From an uncultured Alphaproteobacteria bacterium (GTDB taxonomy: Bacteria > Pseudomonadota > Alphaproteobacteria > Rhizobiales > Aestuariivirgaceae): 44,805 nt of DNA. Position numbers and translations under genes: made by a program. The stretch lies in contig CALMUW010000116.1 in NCBI GenBank assembly GCA_937872985.1, forward strand, positions 1 through 44,805, written 5' to 3'. Below are positions 1 through 8,927 of this stretch, one piece after another (the first letter of the stretch is position 1; each line of letters opens with the position of its first letter). The notes under the pieces are model-generated. The model did no database searches, was not told where the DNA came from, and saw only the letters and a list, made by a program, of their open reading frames with translations.

Positions 1-24
1 CGGCAGTTCCCCCGCGTTCGCTGC

Positions 25-51
25 TCAAAAAGGTCCACCGGACCTTTTTGA
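25..51. terminator. Perfect inverted repeat, terminator-like
   Basis: Two 12-base arms, TCAAAAAGGTCC and GGACCTTTTTGA, are separated by the three bases ACC. The hairpin carries an A run on one side and a T run on the other, so it could act as an intrinsic terminator in either direction. It lies beyond the tandem repeats that follow hupV, which runs leftward toward it. The gene on its left is outside the window, so whether it terminates hupV or that gene cannot be told. Confidence 0.4.
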
Positions 52-73
52 CGACATTGTCGTCGCATCTCAC

Positions 74-340
74 CATCACCCTGCCCGAAAACCGCTGCGC
101 ACTTTTCGGGGTGATGGAAGACTCTTGCGCATCACCCTGCCCGAAAACCGCTGCGCACTTTTCGGGGTGATGGAAGACTCTTGCGCATCACCCTGCCCGA
201 AAACCGCTGCGCACTTTTCGGGGTGATGGAAGACTCTTGCGCATCACCTTATCCGAAAACCGCTGCGCACTTTTCGGGGTGATGGAAGACTCTTGCGCAT
301 CACCTTATCCGAAAACCGCTGCGCACTTTTCGGGGTGATG
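74..340. repeat. Five 56-bp tandem repeats, each a hairpin
   Basis: Copies begin at 74, 130, 186, 242 and 298, an exact 56-base period; the last copy stops after its hairpin at 340. Each copy is an interrupted inverted repeat: CATCAC plus CCGAAAA on the left pairs with TTTTCGG plus GTGATG on the right, around a loop of about 10 bases. Copies 1-3 read CCCTGCC where copies 4-5 read CCTTATC; the rest is identical. The array ends two bases before the hupV stop codon, so hupV transcripts would run straight into it. Transcription termination, 3' end protection or a short repetitive element are all possible. The stretch 1-342 contains no credible gene. Confidence 0.9.
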
Positions 341-342
341 CG

Positions 343-1785
343 TCAGTGCACCGTGCAGACCATGCAGGGGTCGAAGGAGCGCACGATGTGCTGCACCGCG
401 ATGGGATCGTCCTCGCCCGTGCGGACGGGCGCGCCGACCAGGGCCTGTTCCAGCGCTCCCGGCTTTCTGTCTTGGTCGCGGGGCGAGAAGTTCCAGGTGG
501 TGGGCGCAATGATCTGATAGTTGAAGATGTGGCCCTTGCTGATCCTGAGCCAATGGCCCAGCGCCCCCCGCGCCGCCTCCACCAGCCCGCTGGCCTCCGC
601 CTCCTCCGGCATCGCCACGGTTTCGCAAAAGGCGTCGCGCGGGCGCAGCCCCTTCAGCCATTGTTCCATGGCGGGAATGAGCCGGGCAATCTCGATGAAG
701 CGGCCCAGCACCCGGCTCCGCACATTGCCGCCCTCGTGCTCAACAAGATCAAGCGCCAGCGCCTGTCCGTCCACCACCTGGCGGGCCAGCGCCCCAACCT
801 CCATGACCTGTCCCGACAGGCGCGGGGCCTTGCACCAGCTATAGCCGCCCGGGCGGTCCACCTCCGGCAGGGTGACGCCGACGAAGGGATGACGCGGCCC
901 CTCCTCCTGCCGCAGCCAGGAATGGCTGACATCTTCAGTTATGGCGGCTGGGTTGAGGTCGGCCCGGCGGCCATGGTGATAGGTGCCGGGGCGGAACAGG
1001 CGCGCGTCGTCCTCACCGAAGCTGCCGTAGCTCAGGAAGCGATCTTCGGCCCGACCCAGGACTTTGAGATCGAGCGCCTGCGACAGACGCCAGAAACGGG
1101 CGAGATCGCCCGCTGACCCCTGCGCCCATTCATCGAGCGCCGAACGCGACGGAATGCTGGCGAATTGTTCCAGGGGAGAGCCATAGACCACGGCTTCCAG
1201 AAACTTGCGAAAACTTGCGAGGATCATCAGCAGGCGGACGATTTCCTGGCCTTGCAGCGCGCGGGTCGATCCGCCCGGCTGGATGGCAAGCGTGTGCGGC
1301 CACTTGCCCGCGAGCAGCCCGAGCATATGCTTGAATTCGGCATGGGCCGCGAGATAGGCGGAGGCCGCGCTGCCGGTCATGGCCCGGAAGCGCGCGGCCA
1401 CATCGCCATACCAGCTCTCACGAGCGTAAACCGCCTTGGCGAAATCCGGCATGAAGAAAAGATAAAAATGGCTGAGGTGATCCGAAATGTTCTCGACCGC
1501 CAGCGTGAGATCGCTGGCAAGCCTGCCGTTGGGCACGGGCCGCAGGCCCTGAGCCGCCGCAAGAACGCGGGCAGCGGCCAGCGACTGCGACACCGAGCAG
1601 ATGCCGCAAATGCGCGGCGCATAGACCAGCGCATCAAGCGGATGCTTGCCGCGCAGGATGTGTTCAAAGCCGCGATAGAGCGGAGAATTGACAAAGGCCG
1701 CCGCGACCGCTCCACCGGCGCTCTCGATCCGGACTTCGAGATCGCCTTCGACACGATTGAAGGGGCCGAGCACGCGACGGGTCAT
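343..1785 (-). CDS. hupV: Regulatory [NiFe]-hydrogenase large subunit HupV/HoxC
   Basis: The 480-residue protein is the active-site subunit of the cytoplasmic H2-sensing hydrogenase (group 2b). The N-terminal nickel motif is RxCGxC with Cys60 and Cys63, followed by SVSQS instead of the THxxT-type sequence of energy-conserving enzymes, which is typical of sensors. The C-terminal motif DPCMVCTVH (Cys474, Cys477) ends exactly at His480. There is therefore no cleavable C-terminal peptide and no need for a maturation protease, another sensor hallmark. The ATG overlaps the hupU stop by four bases, suggesting translational coupling. With HupU it should signal H2 to the HupT kinase. Family and role are very secure; H2 sensing is by homology. 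Confidence 0.95.
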   Translation of the reverse strand: MTRRVLGPFNRVEGDLEVRIESAGGAVAAAFVNSPLYRGFEHILRGKHPLDALVYAPRICGICSVSQSLAAARVLAAAQGLRPVPNGRLASDLTLAVENISDHLSHFYLFFMPDFAKAVYARESWYGDVAARFRAMTGSAASAYLAAHAEFKHMLGLLAGKWPHTLAIQPGGSTRALQGQEIVRLLMILASFRKFLEAVVYGSPLEQFASIPSRSALDEWAQGSAGDLARFWRLSQALDLKVLGRAEDRFLSYGSFGEDDARLFRPGTYHHGRRADLNPAAITEDVSHSWLRQEEGPRHPFVGVTLPEVDRPGGYSWCKAPRLSGQVMEVGALARQVVDGQALALDLVEHEGGNVRSRVLGRFIEIARLIPAMEQWLKGLRPRDAFCETVAMPEEAEASGLVEAARGALGHWLRISKGHIFNYQIIAPTTWNFSPRDQDRKPGALEQALVGAPVRTGEDDPIAVQHIVRSFDPCMVCTVH

Positions 1786-2795
1786 TTTTTCGGCGCCTTG
1801 TGAATGGTCGGCGGCACGACGATGTGGTCGGCCACCGCATTGTGGCGCAGGCGCTGGGGCGTTGCCGCCTTGGCGAGCGAGGCGATGGCCACAAACCAGG
1901 CCTTGGGCATGTCGGTGGGCAGGCCTATGGGAATGCCGGCGAACTTGGGCGTAATGGCAAAGGTGTGGCCCGGTTCTTCAAAGCGCGGCGCCGTGCAATT
2001 GATGCAGGGATAACCACCGCGCAGGCATGACCCCTCGCCATTCCACAGCCGCGTGTTGCAATCGCCATGGGCCTGGGTGCCCTTGCAGCCCAGGTTCTCC
2101 ATCATGCAACCGAGATCCGAGGGACGCTCCGCCGAGGCCTTGAACTCATAGAACTCGTTGCGCGGGCAGCCGTGGTGCACCAGCTGGTCGGCATAACTGC
2201 GCGGCCGGCCGAGAGCGTCGAGGTCTTCCGGCCCAAAGGTTGAAAGCGCCATCTGGCTCAGGGTTTCGACCACCCAATTGGGATGAGTGGGACAGCCCGC
2301 GATATTGACCACGGGAAGACCGCCCCGCGCACGGAAGGCCGCGCCGAGAAGACCGCCCGGCCCACTGCCGTCGTGGGCAAGGCCGGTGGCACCTGCCTCA
2401 TTGCCGTTGGCCGCCGTGATGCCGCCGAAGGCCGCGCAGGACCCGATGGCCACCACATGGCGGGCGCGCGCGGCCACATCCGCTATCCACTGCATCATGG
2501 GCCGGCCTGTGCCACCCAGCATGTGAAAACGTCCGGTGCCATCAGGCCCGGTCATGACCGAGCCTTCGAGGCAGAGGATGTCAAGGTCGCGCCGCCCGGC
2601 CACGATGTCCTCAAGCAGGGTTACGAATTCCGCGCCCGACGCCTCTGAGAGCGAGGGATGCCAGAGTACGTCAATGCCGGCGGCGTCAAAGGCCGAGAGC
2701 ACATCCGGCCCCTCGGCGCAGAGCAGCGACATGGAGCAGCCGCCGCAGCCGCCGGACTGCAACCACAAGAGGTTCATGCGGCGCGCCTCAGCCAT
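1782..2795 (-). CDS. hupU: Regulatory [NiFe]-hydrogenase small subunit HupU/HoxB
   Basis: This is the iron-sulfur small subunit of the H2 sensor, about 337 residues. The N-terminal LWLQSGGCGGCSM motif provides the first cysteines of the proximal cluster. Further cysteines lie in GSCAAFGG, AGCPTHP and the C-terminal cluster region (HHGCPRNEF, LGCKGTQ, CLRGGYPCINCTAP). There is no Tat signal peptide, as expected for a soluble cytoplasmic sensor, in contrast to HupS. The start is uncertain: ATG at 2795 overlaps the end of hupT, ATG at 2777 has a GAGG eight bases upstream, and an upstream GTG at 2801 is also in frame. It overlaps hupV by four bases. Confidence 0.94.
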   Translation of the reverse strand: MAEARRMNLLWLQSGGCGGCSMSLLCAEGPDVLSAFDAAGIDVLWHPSLSEASGAEFVTLLEDIVAGRRDLDILCLEGSVMTGPDGTGRFHMLGGTGRPMMQWIADVAARARHVVAIGSCAAFGGITAANGNEAGATGLAHDGSGPGGLLGAAFRARGGLPVVNIAGCPTHPNWVVETLSQMALSTFGPEDLDALGRPRSYADQLVHHGCPRNEFYEFKASAERPSDLGCMMENLGCKGTQAHGDCNTRLWNGEGSCLRGGYPCINCTAPRFEEPGHTFAITPKFAGIPIGLPTDMPKAWFVAIASLAKAATPQRLRHNAVADHIVVPPTIHKAPKK

Positions 2796-4140
2796 CGGCA
2801 CAGCCCTGACAGGGGAAGTGCAGCGTGAGGCATGCCCCGCCGTCCTCGCGGTTTTCCGCCTCGATGCGCCCGCCCAATTCCTGGGCGAGATTGTAGCTCA
2901 CATAGAGACCAAGGCCCGTGCCTTCGCCCACGGGCTTGGTGGTGAAGAAGGGTTCGAAGATGCGGTGGAGATGATCGGGCCTTATGCCCGGACCATTATC
3001 CGCCACCGAAACGCGGCCCCAGCCCGCTTCCACCCGGCAGAGAATATTGATGTGGCCGTCGGCATTGTTCTTCAGCACATCCACCGAGTTCTGCACCAGA
3101 TTGACGATGATCTGATGGACCGAGCGTTGCAGGGTCTTCACCTCCAGCGGACCTTCCGGGCCTATGGTGATGGCGGGCTTGGCGCGCGCCGACTTCACCA
3201 CCCAGTCGGAGGCGGTGTGAGCCAGGCGCACGAGATTGAAATTGTCAGGCTCTTCCTTCTGGCTGGAGGAAAAGCGACGCAGGTCCTGCACGATCTCACT
3301 CACCCGGCGGGCACCTTCCAGCGTGCCTTCGATGAGCGGATTGATGTCGGCGGTGATGCGCCGCACCGCGCCATCGTCCTTCAGCCGGGCAAGGTCTTCC
3401 GGCGTCTGGCAGGCGGCAACCTGATCGAGATAGTGCGTCAGGCGTTCACCATAACGGTTCAGCGCGTGGAGATTGCCAAAAACGAAGCTGATGGGATTAT
3501 TCAGTTCATGGGCCACGCCCGCCACCAACTGGCCAAGAGCTGCCATCTTCTCCGCAGCCACCAGTTGCTGCTGGGTGCGGGTCAGCTTGCGGTGCGCCTG
3601 ATCCAGTTCGGCAAAGGCGCGGCGCAATTCACCGATGGGGCGGCCGATGAGGACGAAGCCCACGAGGCGGCCCTGATGATCATGCTGCGGCGCGCAGTTG
3701 ACGGCCATGGGCAGCGCGGCACCGTCCTGCGACCGGATGGCGGCCTCGACATCGGTGATGGTCGCGCCGGTCAGGATGCGGCTGGCGAAGATGTCGGCGA
3801 GGATTTGTGACTCCGGCGCAAAAACTTCGCGTAGGGAACGGACCGCGCTGCCGACGATGTGTTCCGCCCCGGCATTGAGGCGGACGATGCGCCCGTCAAG
3901 ATCACAGACGATCAGGATATCGGTCATGGAGGAGAGCACGCTGTCGATGAAGCGCTGCGCGTCCTCCAGTGCGCCGTTCTTTTCTTCCAGTTCAAGCTGG
4001 TTGCGCACGAGGTCGGCGTAGACCTCATCCATCCGGTGGATGACTTCGATCCAGGCTTCCTCTGATGCATGGCCCTGGCCCAGGGTGCCCGCCACGCCGG
4101 CGCGCTGAATGAGACCCTGCTTGCTGTCAGGAGGCCACAT
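2788..4140 (-). CDS. hupT: H2-signalling sensor histidine kinase HupT/HoxJ
   Basis: This is a soluble PAS-histidine kinase of about 450 residues with no membrane segment. A coiled stretch (about 30-65) leads into a PAS domain (about 65-170), then the phosphoacceptor H-box GVAHELNNP with His211. The ATPase domain has an N-box (HQIIVNLVQNSVDV), a G1 box DNGPGI and a G2 box GTGLGL. In the HupUV/HupT/HupR system the kinase interacts with the hydrogenase sensor and phosphorylates HupR when H2 is absent. Its place between hupR and hupUV fits this. ATG at 4140 is chosen; an in-frame TTG at 4155 would overlap the hupR stop and add five residues. Confidence 0.93.
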   Translation of the reverse strand: MWPPDSKQGLIQRAGVAGTLGQGHASEEAWIEVIHRMDEVYADLVRNQLELEEKNGALEDAQRFIDSVLSSMTDILIVCDLDGRIVRLNAGAEHIVGSAVRSLREVFAPESQILADIFASRILTGATITDVEAAIRSQDGAALPMAVNCAPQHDHQGRLVGFVLIGRPIGELRRAFAELDQAHRKLTRTQQQLVAAEKMAALGQLVAGVAHELNNPISFVFGNLHALNRYGERLTHYLDQVAACQTPEDLARLKDDGAVRRITADINPLIEGTLEGARRVSEIVQDLRRFSSSQKEEPDNFNLVRLAHTASDWVVKSARAKPAITIGPEGPLEVKTLQRSVHQIIVNLVQNSVDVLKNNADGHINILCRVEAGWGRVSVADNGPGIRPDHLHRIFEPFFTTKPVGEGTGLGLYVSYNLAQELGGRIEAENREDGGACLTLHFPCQGCADG

Positions 4141-4151
4141 GGCTTGCCCCG

Positions 4152-5651
4152 TCAATTGGCCAGAGCGCGCGGCCTGGGGTCCAGATCGGTCTTTTCCAGT
4201 CCATAGCGCTGCAGCTTAAGACGCAATCCCACACGCGACAAACCCAATTCCCGCGCCGCCCGGCTCTTGTTCCAGCGATGGCGAACCAAGGTCTCGCGCA
4301 AAATGTGCTCTTCCAGAATGTCGATGCGGTCCTTCAGGTTGCCGCCCATGCCGACGATGCCGCCGAGGGAATGGGCCTCGCCGTTCGACTTCTTGGGCTC
4401 GGCAGCGCCATTGCGAATACGGGGCGACAGGAGATCCGCCGCAATCACACCCTTCTCCGGTGACATGATGAGCAGGCGCTGTAATTCATTCTGCAATTCG
4501 CGGATGTTGCCGGGCCATTCGTAGCGTTGCAGAGCGGCAAGGGCCTCGTCACTCAACCCATGACTTGCCTTACCGAAATTCACGGTGGCATTGTCGAGAT
4601 AGTTCCTGGCGATCACCGGAATATCCATGATGCGCTCACGCAGGGCCGGCAGATGCACGGTGACCGCGGCAAGACGGTAATAAAGGTCCTCGCGGAAGCG
4701 CCCGGCGCGCACCTCATCCTCCAGCGTCTTGTTGGTGGCGGCGATGACCCGGACATCGACCTTGAGGCCCTTGCTGGCCCCCACGGGACGGATCTCGCCA
4801 TTCTGCAGCACACGGAGCAATTTCACCTGAAAGGCCGGGGAGATTTCGCCCACTTCGTCCAGAAACACCGTGCCGCCATTGGCGCGCTCGAAGAGGCCGG
4901 TATGGTCGTTGACCGCGCCGGTGAAGGCACCGCGCTTGTGGCCGAAAAGCTCGCTTTCCAGCAGTTCATCGGGCATGGCACCGCAATTCTCGGCCACGAA
5001 GGGCTTGTTCCAGCGCAGACTGTTGTAATGCAGGGCCCGTGCCGCCAGTTCCTTGCCGGTGCCGGACTCGCCTTGCAGCAACACCGACACGTCGAAGGGA
5101 GCAATCTGCAACAGGCGCTCACAGACGGCATTCATGGGGCTCGTCTCAGCGCGAATGATGCCATCGTCCATGCGGAAACGCTCGCGCACCGCCTCGCGGC
5201 GGCCCTTCAGCGTGGTTTCCATGTGGCGCGGGGCCATCTTCAGTTCAGCCGAGAGCATCTCGTTCTGGCGGTTGAGATCGAAGATATGGGCGGCGTTCTT
5301 GAGAGTCAGGATCAGACTGTCCGGCTGCCACGGCTTAGTGATGTACTGGAAGATGCCCGCCTGATTGATGCCACGGATCACGTCCTCGGTGTCGGTGTAG
5401 CCGGAGATGATGATGCGGATGATGTCGGGCCAGCGGTCGCGCACCTCGGTCAGGAAATCAACGCCGCTCTTGTCGGGCATGCGCTGGTCGCACAGGATGA
5501 TCTGCACCCATTCACGCTCGAGAATGGCCGTGGCCTCGGTGACATTCTGCGCCGTCTTGACGTCAAAATCCTCACACAGCACGCGGTTCAGGGTTTCGAG
5601 GCTCCGGGCCTCGTCGTCGATGACGAGAACAGTGGGCAAGCTGGTGGTCAT
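4152..5651 (-). CDS. hupR: Sigma-54-dependent response regulator HupR/HoxA
   Basis: The 499-residue NtrC-family protein has a receiver domain (1-125, acidic pair Asp12-Asp13, phosphoacceptor Asp55, Lys106), a sigma-54 AAA+ domain and a C-terminal Fis-type helix-turn-helix ([14 protein letters not shown], about 459-484). In the AAA+ domain, Walker A is GESGTGKE (194-201), the sigma-54 contact loop is an intact GAFTGA (241-246), and the Walker B region TVFLDEVGE follows. The intact GAFTGA loop means it can activate sigma-54 polymerase, matching the -24/-12 promoter upstream of hupS. The family activates hup transcription when unphosphorylated. The start overlaps the hupK stop by four bases, so the regulator is probably co-transcribed with the genes it controls. 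Confidence 0.95.
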   Translation of the reverse strand: MTTSLPTVLVIDDEARSLETLNRVLCEDFDVKTAQNVTEATAILEREWVQIILCDQRMPDKSGVDFLTEVRDRWPDIIRIIISGYTDTEDVIRGINQAGIFQYITKPWQPDSLILTLKNAAHIFDLNRQNEMLSAELKMAPRHMETTLKGRREAVRERFRMDDGIIRAETSPMNAVCERLLQIAPFDVSVLLQGESGTGKELAARALHYNSLRWNKPFVAENCGAMPDELLESELFGHKRGAFTGAVNDHTGLFERANGGTVFLDEVGEISPAFQVKLLRVLQNGEIRPVGASKGLKVDVRVIAATNKTLEDEVRAGRFREDLYYRLAAVTVHLPALRERIMDIPVIARNYLDNATVNFGKASHGLSDEALAALQRYEWPGNIRELQNELQRLLIMSPEKGVIAADLLSPRIRNGAAEPKKSNGEAHSLGGIVGMGGNLKDRIDILEEHILRETLVRHRWNKSRAARELGLSRVGLRLKLQRYGLEKTDLDPRPRALAN

Positions 5652-6595
5652 GACGCGGCTTCCGCTGAAATGGAATAGGTGACGCAGGGATCAAGAGCTT
5701 CGACGAAAAGGCGCAGGGGAAAATCGTCTGTTGACGGATGAGTGCCACCAAGGCGGCGCGCGGCGATGCCCTGCGGATTGAAATTGATGTCGGTGGGGGC
5801 GGAAATCTCATAGGCGGTCACCTGATCACCGTCACGGCGGGCACGATGGGTCAGAAGCCCGCGCGAGGTCGGCACCGTGGCCTCGCCCCACTCTCCCTGC
5901 CGCCCCAGCAGCGCCTGCGCCGGGCGGCCTGCCAGCGTTTCGATGAGGACGGCCACATGGAGAGGCCGGGCATAGAGACGCGAAAGCAGCCCATCGCCAT
6001 GGCGGGCGAGAAGCGGGGCCATGGCCGCATGGCCGCGCACCAGGGTGAAGGCACTCGTCTCTCCGGGGTCGGCCTCGCCATGGCCCCAGCCGCTCAGGCC
6101 CCGGGTGGTGACCAGCCGGAGCAGCCACGCGGCGATGGTCTTGCCGGAGAGCACAGCCTCAAGATTTCCGGCGCGGATGACAGCCGCGTCGGCGGCCAGT
6201 TCCGCCAGCAGGGCCTGCGCTTCGTCGGCCAGTTCCGGGCTCGGCACTTCGCCCGCCCGCCTTGGCAGGGCGTGAATGCGACGCAGAACCGAGGTGTCGG
6301 TGACCACGCCACAGGCCTTGGCCCAGTCCACGGCCATGCGCATGAGATGTTCGCGGATAGCTTCCGCCGTCACGGCGGCGGGCAGCGCGGGATCAGGCTG
6401 CTCACCCGAGGCCATGGCAAGGGCAAGGCGGCTGGCCTCGCCCTGGGCCCGGCCACAGACGGCGAAGAGAAGCGGCATGAGGCGCGCCACGTCCGCCACG
6501 TTCCTGCCCGCGAAGATCGCGCCGATATTGGCCGGGCGGGTGGAGCGGATGGCTATGCCCTGCCCCAGGCAGATGGTGATGTGGCCCGCGTCCAT
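5648..6595 (-). CDS. hupK: Hydrogenase maturation protein HupK
   Basis: This protein of about 315 residues belongs to the HupK family of accessory proteins, which resemble the hydrogenase large subunit and are thought to act as a scaffold during insertion of the NiFe active site in oxygen-tolerant enzymes. The C-terminus ALDPCVTYSI mimics the large-subunit DPCxxC motif, but the second cysteine is lost. At the N-terminus only a single Cys (FAVCGRAQ) stands where the large subunit has its CxxC. It therefore cannot hold a complete NiFe site itself. ATG at 6595 overlaps the hupJ stop (TGATG); a GTG at 6598 is equally possible. Confidence 0.88.
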   Translation of the reverse strand: MDAGHITICLGQGIAIRSTRPANIGAIFAGRNVADVARLMPLLFAVCGRAQGEASRLALAMASGEQPDPALPAAVTAEAIREHLMRMAVDWAKACGVVTDTSVLRRIHALPRRAGEVPSPELADEAQALLAELAADAAVIRAGNLEAVLSGKTIAAWLLRLVTTRGLSGWGHGEADPGETSAFTLVRGHAAMAPLLARHGDGLLSRLYARPLHVAVLIETLAGRPAQALLGRQGEWGEATVPTSRGLLTHRARRDGDQVTAYEISAPTDINFNPQGIAARRLGGTHPSTDDFPLRLFVEALDPCVTYSISAEAAS

Positions 6596-7089
6596 CACGC
6601 CGTCTCCCCGGCGGATTTGCGGCCGAGGCCGAAGAGCGCACGGCGCGAGGGCTTTTCCACGGCGAAAGGTTTTTGCGGCTCGACTGCGTCCTCGGTCTTT
6701 AAGGCGGCGGCCAGCACCTCACGCGCCAGCGTCACGGCGTCATCCTGGCTGGAAAAATCGAACATGGGTGAAAAGAGCGAACAGGACAGCGTGGGGCCGG
6801 TCAACTCGTCCTCGCCCGCCACGAAGGCATAGTCGCCGCTGGGCAGGGCGCGGGTAACCGTCGATCCTTGGGCATGGCGCCACGGCTCACCCTCGCCCGG
6901 CAGCAGCAGCAGATTCATGAACCAGGGTGTGACCAGCACGGCGAGCCAGTCGTGTCCGCACTTCTCCGGCCCGACGCAGGCCACCGCCAGCACCGGATTG
7001 ACGATGGGCACATCCTTCATGCGCGTTTCGGCGATGTGGCGATAGGCGGCCACCAGCTTTTCCGCGATGGCGCGGCCCTCGTCCGTCAC
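6595..7089 (-). CDS. hupJ: Hydrogenase assembly chaperone HupJ (HybE family)
   Basis: This 164-residue cytoplasmic protein is of the HybE/HupJ family, chaperones that assist folding and assembly of the small subunit before Tat export. The conserved stretch WLAVLVTPWFMNLLLLP (around residues 48-65) and the preceding VNPVLAVACVG are diagnostic. The C-terminal 30 residues are basic and low in complexity (PSRRALFGLGRKS). The start is GTG, overlapping the rubredoxin stop by four bases (GTGA); no upstream alternative fits. Confidence 0.88.
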   Translation of the reverse strand: MTDEGRAIAEKLVAAYRHIAETRMKDVPIVNPVLAVACVGPEKCGHDWLAVLVTPWFMNLLLLPGEGEPWRHAQGSTVTRALPSGDYAFVAGEDELTGPTLSCSLFSPMFDFSSQDDAVTLAREVLAAALKTEDAVEPQKPFAVEKPSRRALFGLGRKSAGETA

Positions 7090-7307
7090 GGTTCCAGCAC
7101 CATGAAATCGGTCTTGGCACCCGAGCAGTTGGGGCAGGACCAGTCCCAGGGCAGGCTGGTGAAGGCGGTGCCGGGAGCAATCTGGCGGCTCTCGTCGCCT
7201 TGCGCGGGATCATAGACCCACCAGCAGATCTTGCATTCGAAGCGGGTCTCGGGCGTCACCTTGCTGGCATCGCCGCCATAGGAGCCGGAGAAGAAATGAT
7301 CGCTCAC
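7086..7307 (-). CDS. hupI: Rubredoxin HupI/HoxR
   Basis: This is a 73-residue rubredoxin. The single iron is held by two CxxC knuckles, CKIC (Cys25, Cys28) and CPNC (Cys58, Cys61), with aromatic residues of the usual rubredoxin fold between them. Hydrogenase-linked rubredoxins are implicated in protecting or assembling the small-subunit clusters under oxygen, which fits an oxygen-tolerant HupS in the same island. The start is GTG, overlapping the hupH stop by four bases. The N-terminal 20 residues extend beyond a minimal rubredoxin, as in other HupI proteins. Confidence 0.93.
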   Translation of the reverse strand: MSDHFFSGSYGGDASKVTPETRFECKICWWVYDPAQGDESRQIAPGTAFTSLPWDWSCPNCSGAKTDFMVLEP

Positions 7308-8149
7308 CGGTAAACACCCAGGATTTCGGCAAGACGCCTTTCGCTGTCATGGATGTCCTCGATGGCGGCGAAGGCGACCTCGGGAATGCGCGCCACTTCC
7401 AGCGAATTGAGGATCAGCGTGTCCTGCGAATTATAATAGCGCACCCACCAGATGTTGCGCGTGGCGGTGGCGGAGATGCGGCAATTGCCATAGCCGCGCG
7501 ACAGGATGTGCACCTCGCCCTGACCCAGGTGCTGGTCAAGAAAGGCCAGGTCCTCCTCGGAATGGGGCAACAGCGACAGGTTGATGGCATATTCGGCATC
7601 ATCACCTGGCGCCGAGGTCACCACGTTCTGCAATTCCGCGAGCAGCGAGGGCGAGGCGAGCAAGCCTTCCGGCAGATCGCTGCCGGGCGGTTTCACGCCC
7701 CGGCGCGCCGCCGCAAAGGCAATGTCATGCACACGGGAGGGCACATGGCCCACCTCAATGGCATCGCTGGCAGGCTTGCCCGGTTCGGCGGCGGTGCGCA
7801 CGCGCCACACCCCGGCGAGGACCGATTCCTGAGCCTGGAGCGCGCTGCCGGCGATGATGGAAACCTCGCCTTCGCCCAGCACATCATCGACAAAGGAACG
7901 GCTGCGCTCATCGAGGTGGCTCACGTCCACCTGATAGGCAGGCTGGTCCACCTTGAAATGACGTAGCGCCTCCAGCACCTGATCGAGGGCGGCCAGGCCC
8001 TGTTCCATGCCCTTCATGTCGCCCGGTTCCGGCAGAATCGGGGGCTGCCAGGTGGTCATGCCCTGTGGCAGGGCCATGTAATCGAGAACGGCATCATCCT
8101 CTTCCGGCTGCGAGCCGGGTCCGATGCCGAAGGGGTTGCTGGTGCTCAT
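7304..8149 (-). CDS. hupH: Hydrogenase maturation protein HupH (HyaF/HoxQ family)
   Basis: This 281-residue protein is of the HupH/HyaF family, accessory proteins needed for processing of membrane-bound uptake hydrogenase, probably in small-subunit maturation. Family segments are the DVLGEGEVSI stretch, repeated in related form as LGQGEVHIL, and YGNCRISATATRNIWWVRYYNS near the C-terminus. The start is the ATG at 8149; the frame stays open further upstream, but that part translates to unrelated sequence overlapping hupG. It lies 7 bases after the hupG stop and overlaps hupI by four bases. Confidence 0.9.
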   Translation of the reverse strand: MSTSNPFGIGPGSQPEEDDAVLDYMALPQGMTTWQPPILPEPGDMKGMEQGLAALDQVLEALRHFKVDQPAYQVDVSHLDERSRSFVDDVLGEGEVSIIAGSALQAQESVLAGVWRVRTAAEPGKPASDAIEVGHVPSRVHDIAFAAARRGVKPPGSDLPEGLLASPSLLAELQNVVTSAPGDDAEYAINLSLLPHSEEDLAFLDQHLGQGEVHILSRGYGNCRISATATRNIWWVRYYNSQDTLILNSLEVARIPEVAFAAIEDIHDSERRLAEILGVYR

Positions 8150-8156
8150 GGCGGCC

Positions 8157-8609
8157 TCAATGAATGTGAGAGGGATCACCCGCGGGCGCGCAGCCCTCGG
8201 GGAATTTGAAGGGCGGCGGCTCGGACACGTCGCCTGCCAGAAGGGCGGGAATGGCGCGGGCATAGTCGCTCCAGTCCTGCATGCCGGTGAGCACGCCGAG
8301 ATAGCCCTGCCCCCGGGTGAAGACCAGGGCCGGAAACTTGTTGAAGCGATAGCGCAATTGCAGGGCGCGTTCGGCGGCGCGCGCCACCACGGCAAGCCCC
8401 ATGCCGGGCGCGAGCTTCATGAGTTCCGGCAGCACCGCGGCCACATCGTTGCTTTCCGCCAGACGCTCCCAATCGCCGAGGAAGAACAGTGCCGCATGTT
8501 TCTGAGCGCGGAGAAAGTCGTCAGCATTGGCTTCGGTCACCACCGCAAGCCCATGGCGCGCGATCATGGCTTTCAGCAGCGGAGAGAAATCAGGGGCGGG
8601 TTTGCTCAT
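8157..8609 (-). CDS. hupG: Thioredoxin-like hydrogenase chaperone HupG (HyaE/HoxO family)
   Basis: This 150-residue protein of the HyaE family has a thioredoxin-like fold. It lacks a CxxC redox pair; the only cysteine visible is near the C-terminus (EGCAPAG). Family members bind the Tat signal of the small subunit and keep it back until assembly is complete. The segments HAALFFLGDWERLAES and FNKFPALVFTRGQGYLG are characteristic. The ATG overlaps the hupF stop by four bases. Confidence 0.88.
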   Translation of the reverse strand: MSKPAPDFSPLLKAMIARHGLAVVTEANADDFLRAQKHAALFFLGDWERLAESNDVAAVLPELMKLAPGMGLAVVARAAERALQLRYRFNKFPALVFTRGQGYLGVLTGMQDWSDYARAIPALLAGDVSEPPPFKFPEGCAPAGDPSHIH

Positions 8610-8926
8610 GCGGTTTTGCTGTCCTCGGGTGTCATCAGGGAAGGCGGAAGTTCCGGCTCGCGGTTGACGAGATCGGCGAAGAGATGGTCGATGTCGGGGC
8701 TGCCCCCGGCCATGGCGGCGCGCAGGGCCGTGTGCGCATCGCGGATGCGCCGGGCATCTTCCGGCGACAGAACCTCACGGGCCGAGCCGAGGAAGACGAG
8801 CAGCCAGGCGCCCTTGTCCTGCGGGCCGACAAGGGAGAGGTCGACCATGGCCTCCTTGCCGTCGGCCACGCAGCGGGCGGAAAAGTCGCTGCCCTCGATC
8901 ACCTGCATGGGAATGCCGATACACAT
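8606..8926 (-). CDS. hupF: HypC-family hydrogenase chaperone HupF
   Basis: This 106-residue HypC/HupF chaperone starts with the invariant MCIGIPMQV. Its Cys2 binds the Fe(CN)2CO precursor or the large subunit during NiFe active-site assembly. It is longer than HypC (about 75-90 residues) because of a C-terminal extension (ALRAAMAGG to the end), which marks HupF rather than HypC. HupF is reported to protect the large subunit at higher oxygen tension. It lies one base from the hupD stop and overlaps hupG by four bases. Confidence 0.93.
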   Translation of the reverse strand: MCIGIPMQVIEGSDFSARCVADGKEAMVDLSLVGPQDKGAWLLVFLGSAREVLSPEDARRIRDAHTALRAAMAGGSPDIDHLFADLVNREPELPPSLMTPEDSKTA

Positions 8927-8927
8927 G

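Noticed and set aside
74..340. Repeat array resembling CRISPR
   Set aside because: The whole 56-base period is conserved, with no variable spacers, and no cas gene is nearby.
5648..6595. A third hydrogenase large subunit
   Set aside because: It lacks the N-terminal CxxC and the second C-terminal cysteine; it fits the HupK accessory family.
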